From an uncultured Eubacteriales bacterium (lineage in GTDB: Bacteria > Bacillota > Clostridia > Oscillospirales > CAG-272): a stretch of 28,088 bases of DNA. Below are positions 8,586 through 16,964 of this stretch, in pieces. The position numbers were made by a program, and so were the translations under genes. Under the pieces are notes generated by a model. That model did not search any database, had not been told where the DNA came from, and saw only the letters and a program-made list of their open reading frames with translations. Position 1 is the first letter of the stretch. Every line of letters begins with the position of its first letter. Location: the NCBI GenBank assembly GCA_958414825.1, contig CATYXQ010000024.1, positions 1 to 28,088 of the forward strand. The letters are read 5' to 3'.

Positions 8586-10964
8586 ATGCTGTATACACAA
8601 AAAACGCTTTCCATGCTGGAATTTGATAAGATTACCGCTATGCTTGCGGACTGTGCTTTGACAGAGGGCGCGCGCGAGGCCGCCCTGTGTCTTGCGCCTG
8701 TATCAGACGAGAAAAAAGTCATGCGCAGGCAGCAGATGACCGCCGACGCGCGCCGTCTTGCGGAAACAAAGGGTTACCCGGCGTTCGGCGGAGTTCGGAA
8801 TATTTCGGATGCAATCGGACGGGCGCAGCGCGGCGCCTGCCTGCAGCCGAAAGACTTGTTGGAAATCGCCGCGCTTCTGCGCGTTTCAAGGGGGCTTGTC
8901 GATTATATCCGCGCAGATAAACCGTTTGAAACAATTTTAGATGAATTGTTTGAGGCGATTTATCCGAACAAACATCTTGAGGATCGAATAACACGGGCGA
9001 TTGTCAGCGAGGAAATGGTCGCGGACGAGGCCAGCACAGAACTTGCGGAAATTCGCCGAAAGATTCGCACGGCAAACAACCGCATAAAAGAAACACTGCA
9101 AAAGTTTATCAACGGCGGTTATGCCGGTCTTTTGCAGGAAAATATTGTGACTATGCGCAACGACCGATATGTTGTGCCGGTAAAAATCGAGCATAAAAAT
9201 GAAGTCAAAGGATTGGTTCACGATACATCTGCTTCGGGGGCGACGGTTTTTATTGAGCCGGTGTCGGTTGTCGAAGCCAATAATGAACTGAAAATACTGA
9301 AAAACAGGGAAGAGCGAGAAATCGAAAAGATTCTTTATTCCCTCTCTGCTTTGTGTGCGGAAAATGCGGAATCCTTGACAAATAACTATTCTCTCATCAA
9401 TCAGATCGCTTTTGCTTTTTCCTGCGTTTCGCTGGCGCAGCGGATGCATGCAAGCGAAGTGCGCCATTCAAAGGAAAAGAAATTTTCTCTGAAAAAAGCG
9501 ATTCATCCTTTGTTGGAATCCGAAACGGCGGTGCCGGTTGATATTTATATCGGCGGAGAGTTTGACACGCTGGTGATTACCGGTCCGAATACGGGCGGCA
9601 AAACCGTTACGCTGAAAACAGTGGGGCTGTTTGCGCTGATGTACCAATCGGGGCTTCAACTGCCCGCATCGCCGAATTCTTCAATGTGCGTATTTGAAGA
9701 AATCTTAGCGGATATCGGCGATGAGCAAAGTATTGAACAGTCCCTTTCTACCTTTTCGGCGCATATGGTCAATATTGTTGAAATTCTGCGTCAAATCGGT
9801 CCGCGCACACTGGTTTTGCTCGACGAACTGGGAGCCGGTACCGATCCGATAGAAGGTGCTGCGCTGGCGGTTTCCATTTTGGAGGAAATCCGCAAAAAAG
9901 GCGCGCTTGCGGCCGCAACGACGCATTACGCGGAACTGAAAGCATATGCTATAGAGACGGACGGCGTGACCAACGCGTCCTGTGAATTTGATGTAGAAAC
10001 GCTGCGTCCGACCTATAAATTGATTATCGGTACGCCTGGAAAATCAAATGCGTTTGCCATTTCCAAGCGTCTTGGATTGCCGTCTGAAATTGTCGAACAT
10101 GCGGATTCGCTGATTTCAGGCGAGAGTAAACGCTTCGAGCGCGTAATCGAAAAACTGGAGGCGGATCGCATCGCGATGGAGCGCGCGAGAGAGGAATCGG
10201 AGCGTATGCGCGCTGAATATGCGCAATTTAAAGCGGCATCAGAAGCGGAAATCGAAAAAGCGCGCTTAGAAGCGGAAAAAGAAAAGGAGCGCGCCCGCGC
10301 GCAGGCGAACCGGATGGTGCAAAGCGCGCGAGCCTCCAGCGATTATGTTCTGAACGAGCTTGCAGCGCTGAAAAAGAAAAAAGCGGAAGAAATCAGCAAA
10401 GAAGAATTGGAAAAAGCGCGCCAGTCTATTCGTCATGAAATTCGGCGCAGCAGCGGCGATGTCGATCCGGTTGAAGATTTGACAGATAAGAATTATAAAT
10501 TGCCGCGTCCGCTGAAAAAGGGCGATGCGGTGCTCATTATGAGTATCGGCCAGACAGGTACGGTGCTCAGTCCCGCAGATAAAAACGGCATGGTGCGCGT
10601 ACAGGCTGGACGTATTGCTACTCGAACCGAGGAAAACAATCTGAAGCTCTTAGAAACGCCTGATGCAAATACACGTAAAAACAAGGAAAAAACGGCGTAT
10701 AGAAATACTGTTGTCAAGGAATTCAGTCCGGAACTGGATATACGCGGAATGTACGGAGACGACGCCTGCTTTTTGCTGGATAAATATTTAGATGATGCGG
10801 CGCTTGCAGGGATCCATACCGTTCGGATTATACACGGCAAGGGCACCGGTGCACTGAAAACGGCCGTATGGCAGTATTTGAGAGGAGATCGGCGTATTGA
10901 ATCCTACCGTCTCGGTGTTTTCGGAGAAGGCGACGGCGGCGTAACGGTTTTGGAGATCAAGTAA
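8586..10964 (+). CDS. mutS2: Endonuclease MutS2
   Basis: MutS2 family ATPase/nuclease, linked in Firmicutes to suppression of homologous recombination and to rescue of collided ribosomes. Walker A GPNTGGKT is at about 333-340 and Walker B LVLLDELGAGTDP at about 409-421, with the THYAELKAYA segment after it. A long charged coiled coil (about 510-610) precedes a KOW-like region and a C-terminal Smr nuclease domain with LDIRGM and the IIHGKGTGALK motif. The 792-residue length is normal and all domains are present. It lacks the MutS mismatch-recognition N-terminus. A second Smr-domain gene follows 14 bases later. Confidence 0.96.
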   Translation: MLYTQKTLSMLEFDKITAMLADCALTEGAREAALCLAPVSDEKKVMRRQQMTADARRLAETKGYPAFGGVRNISDAIGRAQRGACLQPKDLLEIAALLRVSRGLVDYIRADKPFETILDELFEAIYPNKHLEDRITRAIVSEEMVADEASTELAEIRRKIRTANNRIKETLQKFINGGYAGLLQENIVTMRNDRYVVPVKIEHKNEVKGLVHDTSASGATVFIEPVSVVEANNELKILKNREEREIEKILYSLSALCAENAESLTNNYSLINQIAFAFSCVSLAQRMHASEVRHSKEKKFSLKKAIHPLLESETAVPVDIYIGGEFDTLVITGPNTGGKTVTLKTVGLFALMYQSGLQLPASPNSSMCVFEEILADIGDEQSIEQSLSTFSAHMVNIVEILRQIGPRTLVLLDELGAGTDPIEGAALAVSILEEIRKKGALAAATTHYAELKAYAIETDGVTNASCEFDVETLRPTYKLIIGTPGKSNAFAISKRLGLPSEIVEHADSLISGESKRFERVIEKLEADRIAMERAREESERMRAEYAQFKAASEAEIEKARLEAEKEKERARAQANRMVQSARASSDYVLNELAALKKKKAEEISKEELEKARQSIRHEIRRSSGDVDPVEDLTDKNYKLPRPLKKGDAVLIMSIGQTGTVLSPADKNGMVRVQAGRIATRTEENNLKLLETPDANTRKNKEKTAYRNTVVKEFSPELDIRGMYGDDACFLLDKYLDDAALAGIHTVRIIHGKGTGALKTAVWQYLRGDRRIESYRLGVFGEGDGGVTVLEIK

Positions 10965-10978
10965 ACGGAGATGGTCTG

Positions 10979-11323
10979 ATGGAAAAAACGATCTACAATA
11001 TCAACATCGAAGAAGGACTTCCAGATGTGGACGGTGCGCTGCGCGTTTTGGAATATCAATTTGCTTCAGCAGCGGCCATCGGAGAGCGAGTCGTAAAGGT
11101 TATTCACGGATACGGCTCCTCCGGGCGGGGCGGAGGACGATTGCGTACCGCCGCCCGCCGGTGGGCAAAGGAAAACAAGCGAGTCGGCTTGATCATCAAA
11201 GGAGAGGATTTTTCTATTTTTAATCTCTCCACACAGTATTTGATGCAAAAATTCCCCTACGTGGCCAAAGATCGGGATTTAGAACAGGCAAATGAAGGAA
11301 TAACCATTTTATTTATTCAATAA
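10979..11323 (+). CDS. Free-standing Smr-domain protein
   Basis: A 114-residue protein with the core of a Smr (small MutS-related) domain: VKVIHGYGSSGRGGGRLR (about 39-56), which parallels the IIHGKGTGALK loop of the MutS2 next door. It lacks the N-terminal LDLHG motif in its usual form (here INIEEGLPDV), so catalytic ability is uncertain. Residues 75-105 extend beyond the domain. It is co-transcribed with mutS2 and followed by a hairpin terminator. Nucleic-acid binding or nicking is inferred from family only. Confidence 0.78.
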   Translation: MEKTIYNINIEEGLPDVDGALRVLEYQFASAAAIGERVVKVIHGYGSSGRGGGRLRTAARRWAKENKRVGLIIKGEDFSIFNLSTQYLMQKFPYVAKDRDLEQANEGITILFIQ

Positions 11324-11326
11324 AAA

Positions 11327-11355
11327 AATCGTGTTTTTCTGCGAAAAACACGATT
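11327..11355. terminator. Bidirectional terminator between Smr gene and acpP
   Basis: A perfect 13-bp stem, AATCGTGTTTTTC (11327-11339) with GAAAAACACGATT (11343-11355), and a 3-base loop. The plus-strand gene ends at 11323 and acpP ends at 11378 on the other strand, so it can serve both. The stem contains its own T and A runs. Confidence 0.85.
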
Positions 11356-11377
11356 CGTATGCGTTAATATTTGTAAA

Positions 11378-11611
11378 TCAGGCTTTAGCTACCGTCGTTT
11401 CCAGATAGTCCACAATATCGCCCACGGTGATTAGTTTTTTGATATCATCGTCATCAATCTGAATACCAAACCGTTCTTCGCAAAGAAAAACAAGGTCTGC
11501 CAGTTCCAGTGAATTGATGCCCAAGTCATTTTCCAGTTCCGCTTCCGGTCGGATGTCGTCCGGATTTACTGAAAGTTCTTCAATAAGGATTGTTTTTACT
11601 TTATCGTACAT
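11378..11611 (-). CDS. acpP: Acyl carrier protein
   Basis: A 77-residue acidic four-helix acyl carrier protein that carries growing fatty acyl chains on 4'-phosphopantetheine. The attachment serine is S34 in NDLGINSLELADL; the usual Asp before it (DSL) is Asn here, a known variant. The gene stands alone, away from a fab cluster, with its own sigma-A promoter and a CCTCC (GGAGG) site nine bases from the ATG. A role in ordinary fatty-acid synthesis is likely, but an alternative specialised ACP cannot be excluded. Confidence 0.93.
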   Translation of the reverse strand: MYDKVKTILIEELSVNPDDIRPEAELENDLGINSLELADLVFLCEERFGIQIDDDDIKKLITVGDIVDYLETTVAKA

Positions 11612-11664
11612 AATGCGTGCCCTCCTGGTGCATATGCATAATTTTGTTCATTTCAGCTTTTAAT

Positions 11665-11693
11665 AGTATAATTTATTTTTATGATGTTGTCAA
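11665..11693 (-). promoter_or_regulatory. Sigma-A promoter of acpP
   Basis: Reading the minus strand, TTGACA (11688-11693) and TATACT (11665-11670) are separated by exactly 17 bases. The position, about 55 bases upstream of the acpP ATG, fits. Confidence 0.8.
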
Positions 11694-11781
11694 GCTATTT
11701 ATTTCGTCAATCATTAGTATGTGTGCAAATTTGAGATTCATAGAATAAATTTAAGGTATTTTCGGGAAAGGGGGGAAAAAT

Positions 11782-12150
11782 ATGCAATATATTTGGCTCG
11801 GTGTATTAATTGCGGCTCTGATTGCGGAAGCGGCGACGGCCGGATTGATTTCCATATGGTTTGTGCCGGGAGCGCTTGTGTCTATGATTCTTGCTTTTTG
11901 CGAAGTACCGGAATATCTTCAATTGATTGTGTTTTTCGGCATGTCGCTGATTTTTCTGGTATTGTCGCGCACCATTTGGAAAAAATACACGGCAATACGG
12001 CCAGTGGAACCGACAAATGCAGATGCGTTAGTGGGAATGACCGCAGTTGTCACTGCCGATATTCATAATATTGATGCGGTCGGCGAAGTAAAAGTCTCCG
12101 GTCAGTATTGGAGCGCAAGAGCGGTTCGAGACGACGAAATGTTAAAGTAG
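11782..12150 (+). pseudogene. NfeD-family membrane protein, C-terminal frameshift
   Basis: Short-form NfeD protein: two hydrophobic segments (about 3-30 and 38-65) followed by the start of the OB-fold domain (DALVGMTAVVTADI at about 80-93). These proteins pair with slipin/SPFH proteins to organise membrane microdomains. The frame stops after DDEMLK at 12148-12150. The missing last strand of the OB fold is still readable in another frame from 12144 to 12212 as KVVAIEGVKLICE, ending in TAA at 12210. So the coding sequence has lost 3n+1 bases (or gained two) near 12140-12147. The 122-residue product may still insert in the membrane but lacks the end of its soluble domain. The intact slipin partner follows. 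Confidence 0.75.
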
Positions 12151-12259
12151 TTGCGATTGAGGGCGTAAAGTTGATCTGCGAATCAATAGCTTCGCAACAT
12201 ACTGAACTTTAAGGTACTAAATATCAAGCAACAATATTTTATATCAAAGGAGAAACGTA

Positions 12260-13189
12260 ATGGAATATATTTTGATCGCATTAGCTGTAGTGGTTATTCT
12301 TATCTTGATGTCCTGCATCAAGATTGTGCCGCAGGCCCGCGCATATGTTATAGAACGCCTTGGCGTTTACAGCGGTACATGGAAAACCGGACTTCATTTT
12401 AAAATGCCTTTTCTGGATAAGATTGCTACAAAGGTTGTTTTAATGGAACAGGTTGTAGATTTTCCGCCGCAGCCGGTTATTACAAAGGACAATGTAAAAA
12501 TGCAGATTGACACGGTTGTATTTTTTCAGATCACCGACTGTAAACTCTATGCATACGGTGTGGTGAATCCGCTTTCCGCAATCGAAAATCTTACCGCTAC
12601 GACCCTTCGTAATATTATCGGCGAACTGGAATTGGACAGCACACTTACATCCCGTGATATTATCAATACAAAAATGCGTGCAATTTTGGATGAGGCGACC
12701 GATGCCTGGGGAATCAAAGTCAACCGCGTAGAATTGAAAAACATCATGCCTCCGAAAGAAATTCAAGACGCTATGGAAAAACAGATGAAAGCAGAGCGTG
12801 AGCGCCGTGAATCCATTTTGAAAGCGGAGGGTGAACGAAATTCTGCGATTCTCGTGGCAGAGGGCAAAAAACAGTCTATGATTTTGGAAGCGGAAGCAGA
12901 AAAACAATCTGCAATTCTGCGCGCTGAGGCGTTAAAAGAAGCGAAAATCCGCGAGGCAGAAGGGCAGGCAGAAGCAATTCTAAAAGTTCAGCAAGCAACC
13001 GCAGAGGGTATTCGTATGATCAACGATGCGGCGCCGGGTGAAGGTGTGATTGCTATAAAGAGTCTGGAGGCATTTGAAAAGGCGGCAGACGGAAAGGCTA
13101 CAAAGATTATTATTCCTTCACAAATCCAATCGATGGCCGGACTTGTTACAAGTGCCGGGGAATTGTTGAAAACAGATCAAGACGTATAA
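12260..13189 (+). CDS. SPFH/Band 7 slipin (stomatin/QmcA-like)
   Basis: A 309-residue membrane-anchored SPFH-domain protein. An N-terminal hydrophobic anchor (about 3-22) is followed by the Band 7 core: VPQARAYVIERLGVYSGTW (24-42), GLHFKMPFLDKI, VVDFPPQPVITKDN and VVFFQI. A long Ala/Glu-rich helical region (about 165-250) with repeated ILxAEGE-type units is typical of stomatin-like oligomers. AAAGGAG precedes the ATG. It pairs with the NfeD gene just upstream; the family is tied to membrane organisation and quality control of membrane proteins. A hairpin terminator follows. Confidence 0.93.
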   Translation: MEYILIALAVVVILILMSCIKIVPQARAYVIERLGVYSGTWKTGLHFKMPFLDKIATKVVLMEQVVDFPPQPVITKDNVKMQIDTVVFFQITDCKLYAYGVVNPLSAIENLTATTLRNIIGELELDSTLTSRDIINTKMRAILDEATDAWGIKVNRVELKNIMPPKEIQDAMEKQMKAERERRESILKAEGERNSAILVAEGKKQSMILEAEAEKQSAILRAEALKEAKIREAEGQAEAILKVQQATAEGIRMINDAAPGEGVIAIKSLEAFEKAADGKATKIIIPSQIQSMAGLVTSAGELLKTDQDV

Positions 13190-13201
13190 ACCGTGTTTGT
13201 G

Positions 13202-13236
13202 AAAAATCAGCCGTTCTTTTTAACGGCTGATTTTTT
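13202..13236 (+). terminator. Terminator of the nfeD-slipin operon
   Basis: AATCAGCCGTT (13205-13215) pairs with AACGGCTGATT (13222-13232) around a CTTTTT loop and runs into six Ts. Confidence 0.9.
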
Positions 13237-13291
13237 AACGTTTTAGGAACGAATCGTTGTTATTACAGCAAAATTGAATATGATTTATTAG

Positions 13292-13320
13292 TTGACACAC
13301 TAATGAAATTATGTTATACT
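13292..13320 (+). promoter_or_regulatory. Strong sigma-A promoter for tRNA-Leu
   Basis: TTGACA (13292-13297) and TATACT (13315-13320) with a 17-base spacer, 12 bases before the mature tRNA 5' end. Confidence 0.85.
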
Positions 13321-13332
13321 TTTTATGTTTAT

Positions 13333-13415
13333 GCGGGTGTGGCGGAATGGCAGACGCGCCAGATTTAGGATCTGGTGTCTACGACGTGCAGGTTCAAGTC
13401 CTGTCACCCGCACCA
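13333..13415 (+). tRNA. tRNA-Leu (anticodon UAG)
   Basis: Acceptor arms GCGGGTG (13333-13339) and CACCCGC (13405-13411) pair perfectly, with discriminator A and encoded CCA. The anticodon stem CCAGA/TCTGG holds the loop TTTAGGA, giving anticodon TAG. A long variable arm and the T arm CAGG-TTCAAGT-CCTG are present, as expected of a class II leucine tRNA. The accessory region begins right after it. Confidence 0.96.
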
Positions 13416-13423
13416 TCAAAAAA

Positions 13424-13457
13424 GCTGTCTAACTTTGTCGGTTAGGCAGCGTCTTTT
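13424..13457 (+). terminator. Terminator of tRNA-Leu
   Basis: GCTGTCTAAC (13424-13433) pairs with GTTAGGCAGC (13441-13450, one G-U) and is followed by GTCTTTTT. Confidence 0.85.
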
Positions 13458-13833
13458 TGATATTACTGGATTTTGGGGCGGCAAGTAGTGTTATTATCAC
13501 TCTGACCTCTTATGTGTAAAAAATACTTTATATTGCGTAATTAAAGAGCCTGAACAATATCAATGCCATTTCCGTCCGGATCTTTGATATTGATACAACT
13601 TAATTTCATTTCGTGACCTCCATTATTAATATAAATTTTTGATCGTTTTATTTTATCATACCTTACCTCAAGAATCAATACAACCAAAGTGTTTTTGTAC
13701 TAAATACAGCTTGTCAATTGCGCTGTAAACCATTGATGTTATTGACTTTTAGCAAAAGTGATGCTACCACCATTGCGACCATTAACGATAGAGATTGAAT
13801 TCTTTGCGTTAAACCAGGCAAAAGGAGAGATAA
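13458..13833. other. AT-rich gap after tRNA-Leu with gene remnants
   Basis: No intact gene. It holds the VOC-family remnant on the minus strand (13541-13609, listed separately). On the plus strand there are short open stretches, such as one from 13762 reading MLPPLRPLTIEIEF and running to a TGA at about 13894, overlapping the start of the transporter gene in another frame. I do not recognise these. The base composition shifts to AT-rich here. Confidence 0.5.
13541..13609 (-). pseudogene. VOC-family (glyoxalase/bleomycin-resistance fold) gene collapsed to 22 codons
   Basis: A GGAGG site precedes an ATG (13607-13609) that opens a 22-codon frame whose last part, NIKDPDGNGIDIVQ, matches the C-terminal strand of VOC proteins (the DPDGN motif). 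A full VOC protein has about 115-130 residues, so the middle is missing while the start, ribosome site and C-terminus are kept in one frame. The repeated ATCAATATC-like Ile-Asn-Ile at the join suggests deletion between short repeats. Confidence 0.6.
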
Positions 13834-15249
13834 TTGGCTCTGAGTTATCTTTCAATGAAACATATGAAATTGCTAAAATTCAAATTAATATGTGAAAATT
13901 GTACAAAGGTTAATATGAAAGAGAAATTTAGACAGTTAAAAAGTTTTAATTGGCGATTATTTGCGGCTTTATGTGCTTTGGCACTTATTCCTGCTATTTA
14001 TCAAACAATTAAAACTTTTATTATTTCGTCAAACAGCCAAAGTAATGCGTTTGACATCATCGGTCAAATGGAATGGTTTGATTTAATCAATGAAACGTTA
14101 CAAGCATTTTTAATCATTCCTTTGTATTCGATATTGTGCAAGGTGTTCAAGAATGACAAAGAAAACTTTTCAAAGCATACGTTTAAGACAGGTTTATTGA
14201 CATTTATCATTTATGCTCTTTTTTCAATAGGCGTGCTTATTTATGGCGTTGTTTTAATAAAAGCAATGAACCCCAACGAGATAGATATAGCAACAGTAAA
14301 CACATATTTACGACTTGAAACTTTTGCTTTTATGATCGGTATAATTGTCAGATTTATTAACGTTGTCTTTGTTGTTATCGGAAAAGATAAAAACGTATAT
14401 TTGTTTTTAACAATCAGCACCATACTTTCAATAATAACTGATTTTGCACTCATTCCGAATTTGGGTGTTTATGGCGTTGCTGTTTCTAATATAATTGTTA
14501 ATACTTTGCTTGCAATATCATGTATTTTATTACTTTATTTTCAGAAATATATAACCCCCTGTTGGTTTCATAAAAGAGATCTGCTCATATTCAAAGAATG
14601 GTGTAAAATCGGAGCATTTTCTGGGGTACAGCAATTTATAGACAATTTTATATATGCTGTAATGGTTTGTAAAATGGTCAATATGGTTGCCGAGCAAGGC
14701 AATTATTGGATTGCGAATAATTTTATTTGGGGGTGGTTGCTTATCCCTATAACTGCTTTGTCGGAAGTTATACGGCGCGACTGCAAAGACGGTTATATAA
14801 AATTAAATCAATTCAATTATTATTTTATTGCAACCTCCGTAATTGCTGTTTGGATTTTAACAATTCCATTATGGATACCGTTCTTCCGTTATGTAGAAAA
14901 TTTGCAAAACGCAAGCGAAATTTTTTTAATAACTATTAAACTTGTGCCATTCTATATCGCTTATTCGGGCTGCGCAATTATTGATAATATATTTATCGGT
15001 TTAGGAAAAACATTGTATAATGCAATAAATTCGTTTATAATCAATTTAGCGTATTATGGAATTTTTTACATATTGTATCTTACCAATGTAATCACTTTTT
15101 CAATGAACGTTATAATCCTGATGTTTGGTTTCGGCATGGTCGTACATTTAGCGGTATCGCTTATCGAAGAAAAATTTTTCTTGCGTAAGTTTGAAAAGCA
15201 AAAAAGATTTAATTTACACCTTGTAGGATGGTTCTCTTGGGGGAGATAG
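13834..15249 (+). CDS. MATE-family multidrug/solute transporter
   Basis: A polytopic membrane protein with about twelve hydrophobic segments in two similar halves, in line with a MATE (multi-antimicrobial extrusion) exporter that uses a Na+ or H+ gradient. Recognisable features are FIISSNSQSNAFDIIG near residues 66-81, the paired AVSNIIVNT segment in the first half and FIGLGKTLYNAINSFIIN in the second. Two starts are possible: a TTG at 13834 with AAGGAG six bases upstream (471 aa), or the ATG at 13915 with AAAGG five bases upstream (444 aa). The second starts closer to where MATE proteins normally begin. The gene is much richer in A+T than the chromosome around it, a sign of transfer. Substrate unknown. 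Confidence 0.7.
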   Translation: MALSYLSMKHMKLLKFKLICENCTKVNMKEKFRQLKSFNWRLFAALCALALIPAIYQTIKTFIISSNSQSNAFDIIGQMEWFDLINETLQAFLIIPLYSILCKVFKNDKENFSKHTFKTGLLTFIIYALFSIGVLIYGVVLIKAMNPNEIDIATVNTYLRLETFAFMIGIIVRFINVVFVVIGKDKNVYLFLTISTILSIITDFALIPNLGVYGVAVSNIIVNTLLAISCILLLYFQKYITPCWFHKRDLLIFKEWCKIGAFSGVQQFIDNFIYAVMVCKMVNMVAEQGNYWIANNFIWGWLLIPITALSEVIRRDCKDGYIKLNQFNYYFIATSVIAVWILTIPLWIPFFRYVENLQNASEIFLITIKLVPFYIAYSGCAIIDNIFIGLGKTLYNAINSFIINLAYYGIFYILYLTNVITFSMNVIILMFGFGMVVHLAVSLIEEKFFLRKFEKQKRFNLHLVGWFSWGR

Positions 15250-15263
15250 AAAAAAGACAATGA

Positions 15264-15371
15264 GCTATCTATAAAGCACACGAGAAGTTTAATGCGCCAC
15301 CTTGTCAAGTAAAAGTAAAGCAAGAAGATTTTTTTGATTTTGTTGAGCAGTTGGATATTAGTTTTAACTAA
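15264..15371 (+). pseudogene. C-terminal remnant of a PqqD-like RiPP recognition protein
   Basis: An open stretch of 35 codons without a start, reading KAHEKFNAPPCQVKVKQEDF and then FFDFVEQLDISFN before a TAA at 15369-15371. The pattern (helix, spacer, then D/E-x-x-x-FxxxL at the end) is that of the PqqD fold C-terminus, the RiPP recognition element. Its stop overlaps the ATG of the kinase gene (TAATG), which shows they were translationally coupled. The N-terminal half is missing, cut off just after the MATE gene. The identification rests on a short segment and on its neighbours. Confidence 0.45.
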
Positions 15372-15868
15372 TGATTAAGATATCTTTCCCGTTTTCTAAT
15401 TATTTCTTTATTGTGGATTCTCCGACTAATATTGAATCACATTTTTTTGAAAAGTTTCTTTTGTTTGCAGAATTTATAAAAGCATATGACAATGGAAGCC
15501 AAAGAAGTATAGTGATTCGCGTAATCGAATATGATATAAACCATGCATCTTTTGTAAAGATGTTTGATAAAGGTATTCTTTTATTAGGGAAGAGTGGTGC
15601 TGGTAAGTCGACTTTATCTGCATATCTTCATCTGATGGCAGGATGCGAATGCTATACGGACGATATAGCACTTATGAATTATAATACAAAGATAACTCAA
15701 GGTGTGTCACAATATATTAATTTGCGGTCATCTTCTCTGGATTTATTACCCATGAACCATAGTGAGGTTTATGATAGTTTTATTGAACGATATAAAATTA
15801 TACTAAACAATCGGGCTGGAGAAAAGGTGGATTATATCGTTTCGTTGAATCTGCATATTATCTTTTAG
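15371..15868 (+). pseudogene. HprK-like kinase, probably truncated
   Basis: A 165-residue P-loop protein of the HPr-serine-kinase-like type found in RiPP and polysaccharide clusters. It has the INHASFVKMFDKGILLLGKS lead-in (the family's HASAV strand), Walker A GKSGAGKST at about 73-81, then ECYTDDIALM (SDD-type Walker B equivalent) and a Gln-rich VSQYINLRSSS where family members have PG-x-P-x-xRL. In the paeninodin lasso-peptide cluster a relative phosphorylates the C-terminal Ser of the precursor. Only about 60 residues precede the HAS strand and the end is short; another frame continues as AYYLLGELGG from about 15849 to 15886, so an end frameshift is likely. Activity is doubtful. Confidence 0.55.
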
Positions 15869-15890
15869 GAGAATTAGGAGGTTGATATAT

Positions 15891-16490
15891 ATGCTATTTT
15901 TATGGATACTATTTCTAATTGTCATTATTGTATTTTTAAAATATCTTCACTTGATTATAAAAAGATTTCATCTTCTAAGAAAAATACGTAAACGAATCAA
16001 AAAATACAATGGTAGTATACAATATTTTCGAAATCCAATGACATCCATTTTCAAGCATGACGGAAAGGCGGATATTTCTTTGCAATTGCAAAAAAAAATA
16101 ATAGATGTGTCAGTTATCACAACACCATTTCGCCGAGTACGATATCATTTCGATATTAATAACAAACTATTGGAATTAGTTATTGAGAGAAGGTCTGTTT
16201 ATATTGTAAACCCAAGAGTTCCTAGGCCTTCCGCCGTTATGGACAGAGTATATATTATCCGAAAATATAAAATTGGATTTGATTCATCGGATAATCAAAA
16301 TCCAAAATATGTAATACTGCATCCGGCCCCGATATCGGTCAGCAAAGCAGACGGAGCAACACTTACAGCGCTCTACAACAATGACAATTTAATTCCCGGT
16401 GTCAAAGTATGTGGATTAAAATGGTTTATTGAAAATGCTTTTGATGAACTAAAGATAGATAATAATCAACATGAATCCAGTAATATATAA
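15891..16490 (+). CDS. Membrane-anchored protein of unknown function
   Basis: A 199-residue protein with one N-terminal hydrophobic segment (about 1-22) followed by a basic stretch (KRFHLLRKIRKRIKK) and a soluble, beta-rich domain. Conserved-looking segments are VRYHFDINNKLLELVIERRS, YVILHPAPISVS and LIPGVKVCGLKWFIE; the pattern suggests a single-pass inner-membrane protein with a cytoplasmic domain. I do not recognise a named family. The frame is open from a TTG at 15882, but AGGAGG at 15876-15881 points to the ATG at 15891. Its position between the HprK-like kinase and the nucleotidyltransferase remnant suggests it belonged to the same cassette. Confidence 0.6.
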   Translation: MLFLWILFLIVIIVFLKYLHLIIKRFHLLRKIRKRIKKYNGSIQYFRNPMTSIFKHDGKADISLQLQKKIIDVSVITTPFRRVRYHFDINNKLLELVIERRSVYIVNPRVPRPSAVMDRVYIIRKYKIGFDSSDNQNPKYVILHPAPISVSKADGATLTALYNNDNLIPGVKVCGLKWFIENAFDELKIDNNQHESSNI

Positions 16491-16964
16491 ATATTTGCTG
16501 GCATTTTTGAAGTATAACCAATTATTGCGCACACAAATGTAATAATATTGTTCAGAATCGGGAGATATTACATACCGAGAGAAAATTCCAAGCAACCAAA
16601 AATGTCTTTCTTTATTACCGCTGTTTGCTGTGAAATAATCTGGAAACCAGAACATGCGGATAAAATTCACTCAGATCTGGCGATATCGTAAACAATATGA
16701 CTGTAATGTTGCGATCATTGCTAATAAAAATATATATAGACTCGGCAGTGTAACTTTCACATAAATGTATTATAGATTATAGTATGATTAATTCGGGGGA
16801 CTCTGTTTCAAAACAGAAAAAATTGCATAATCGAAACAAAGAGGGGGGATAAAAAGATATTTGTAAAGTGGTATTTAAATGATAAAAAATGATCTCCGTT
16901 TAAAGGCGATTATCATTTTGATAAATTATGAGAAATAGCTTATTTAAGGTGGTAACGTTAGTGA
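16491..16964. other. AT-rich stretch without a recognisable gene
   Basis: No open frame of useful length or similarity. A perfect 7-bp hairpin TCTGTTT-CA-AAACAGA lies at 16802-16817, followed by A-rich sequence, and a purine-rich GAGGGGGG at about 16841-16848 is a possible ribosome site for a very short frame (16879, 19 codons). The cassette's missing genes (cyclase, protease, precursor) are not here. Confidence 0.5.

Noticed and set aside
11721..12068. Open frame of 115 codons overlapping nfeD in another frame
   Set aside because: It is a shadow frame over the clear NfeD sequence and has no ribosome site or motif.
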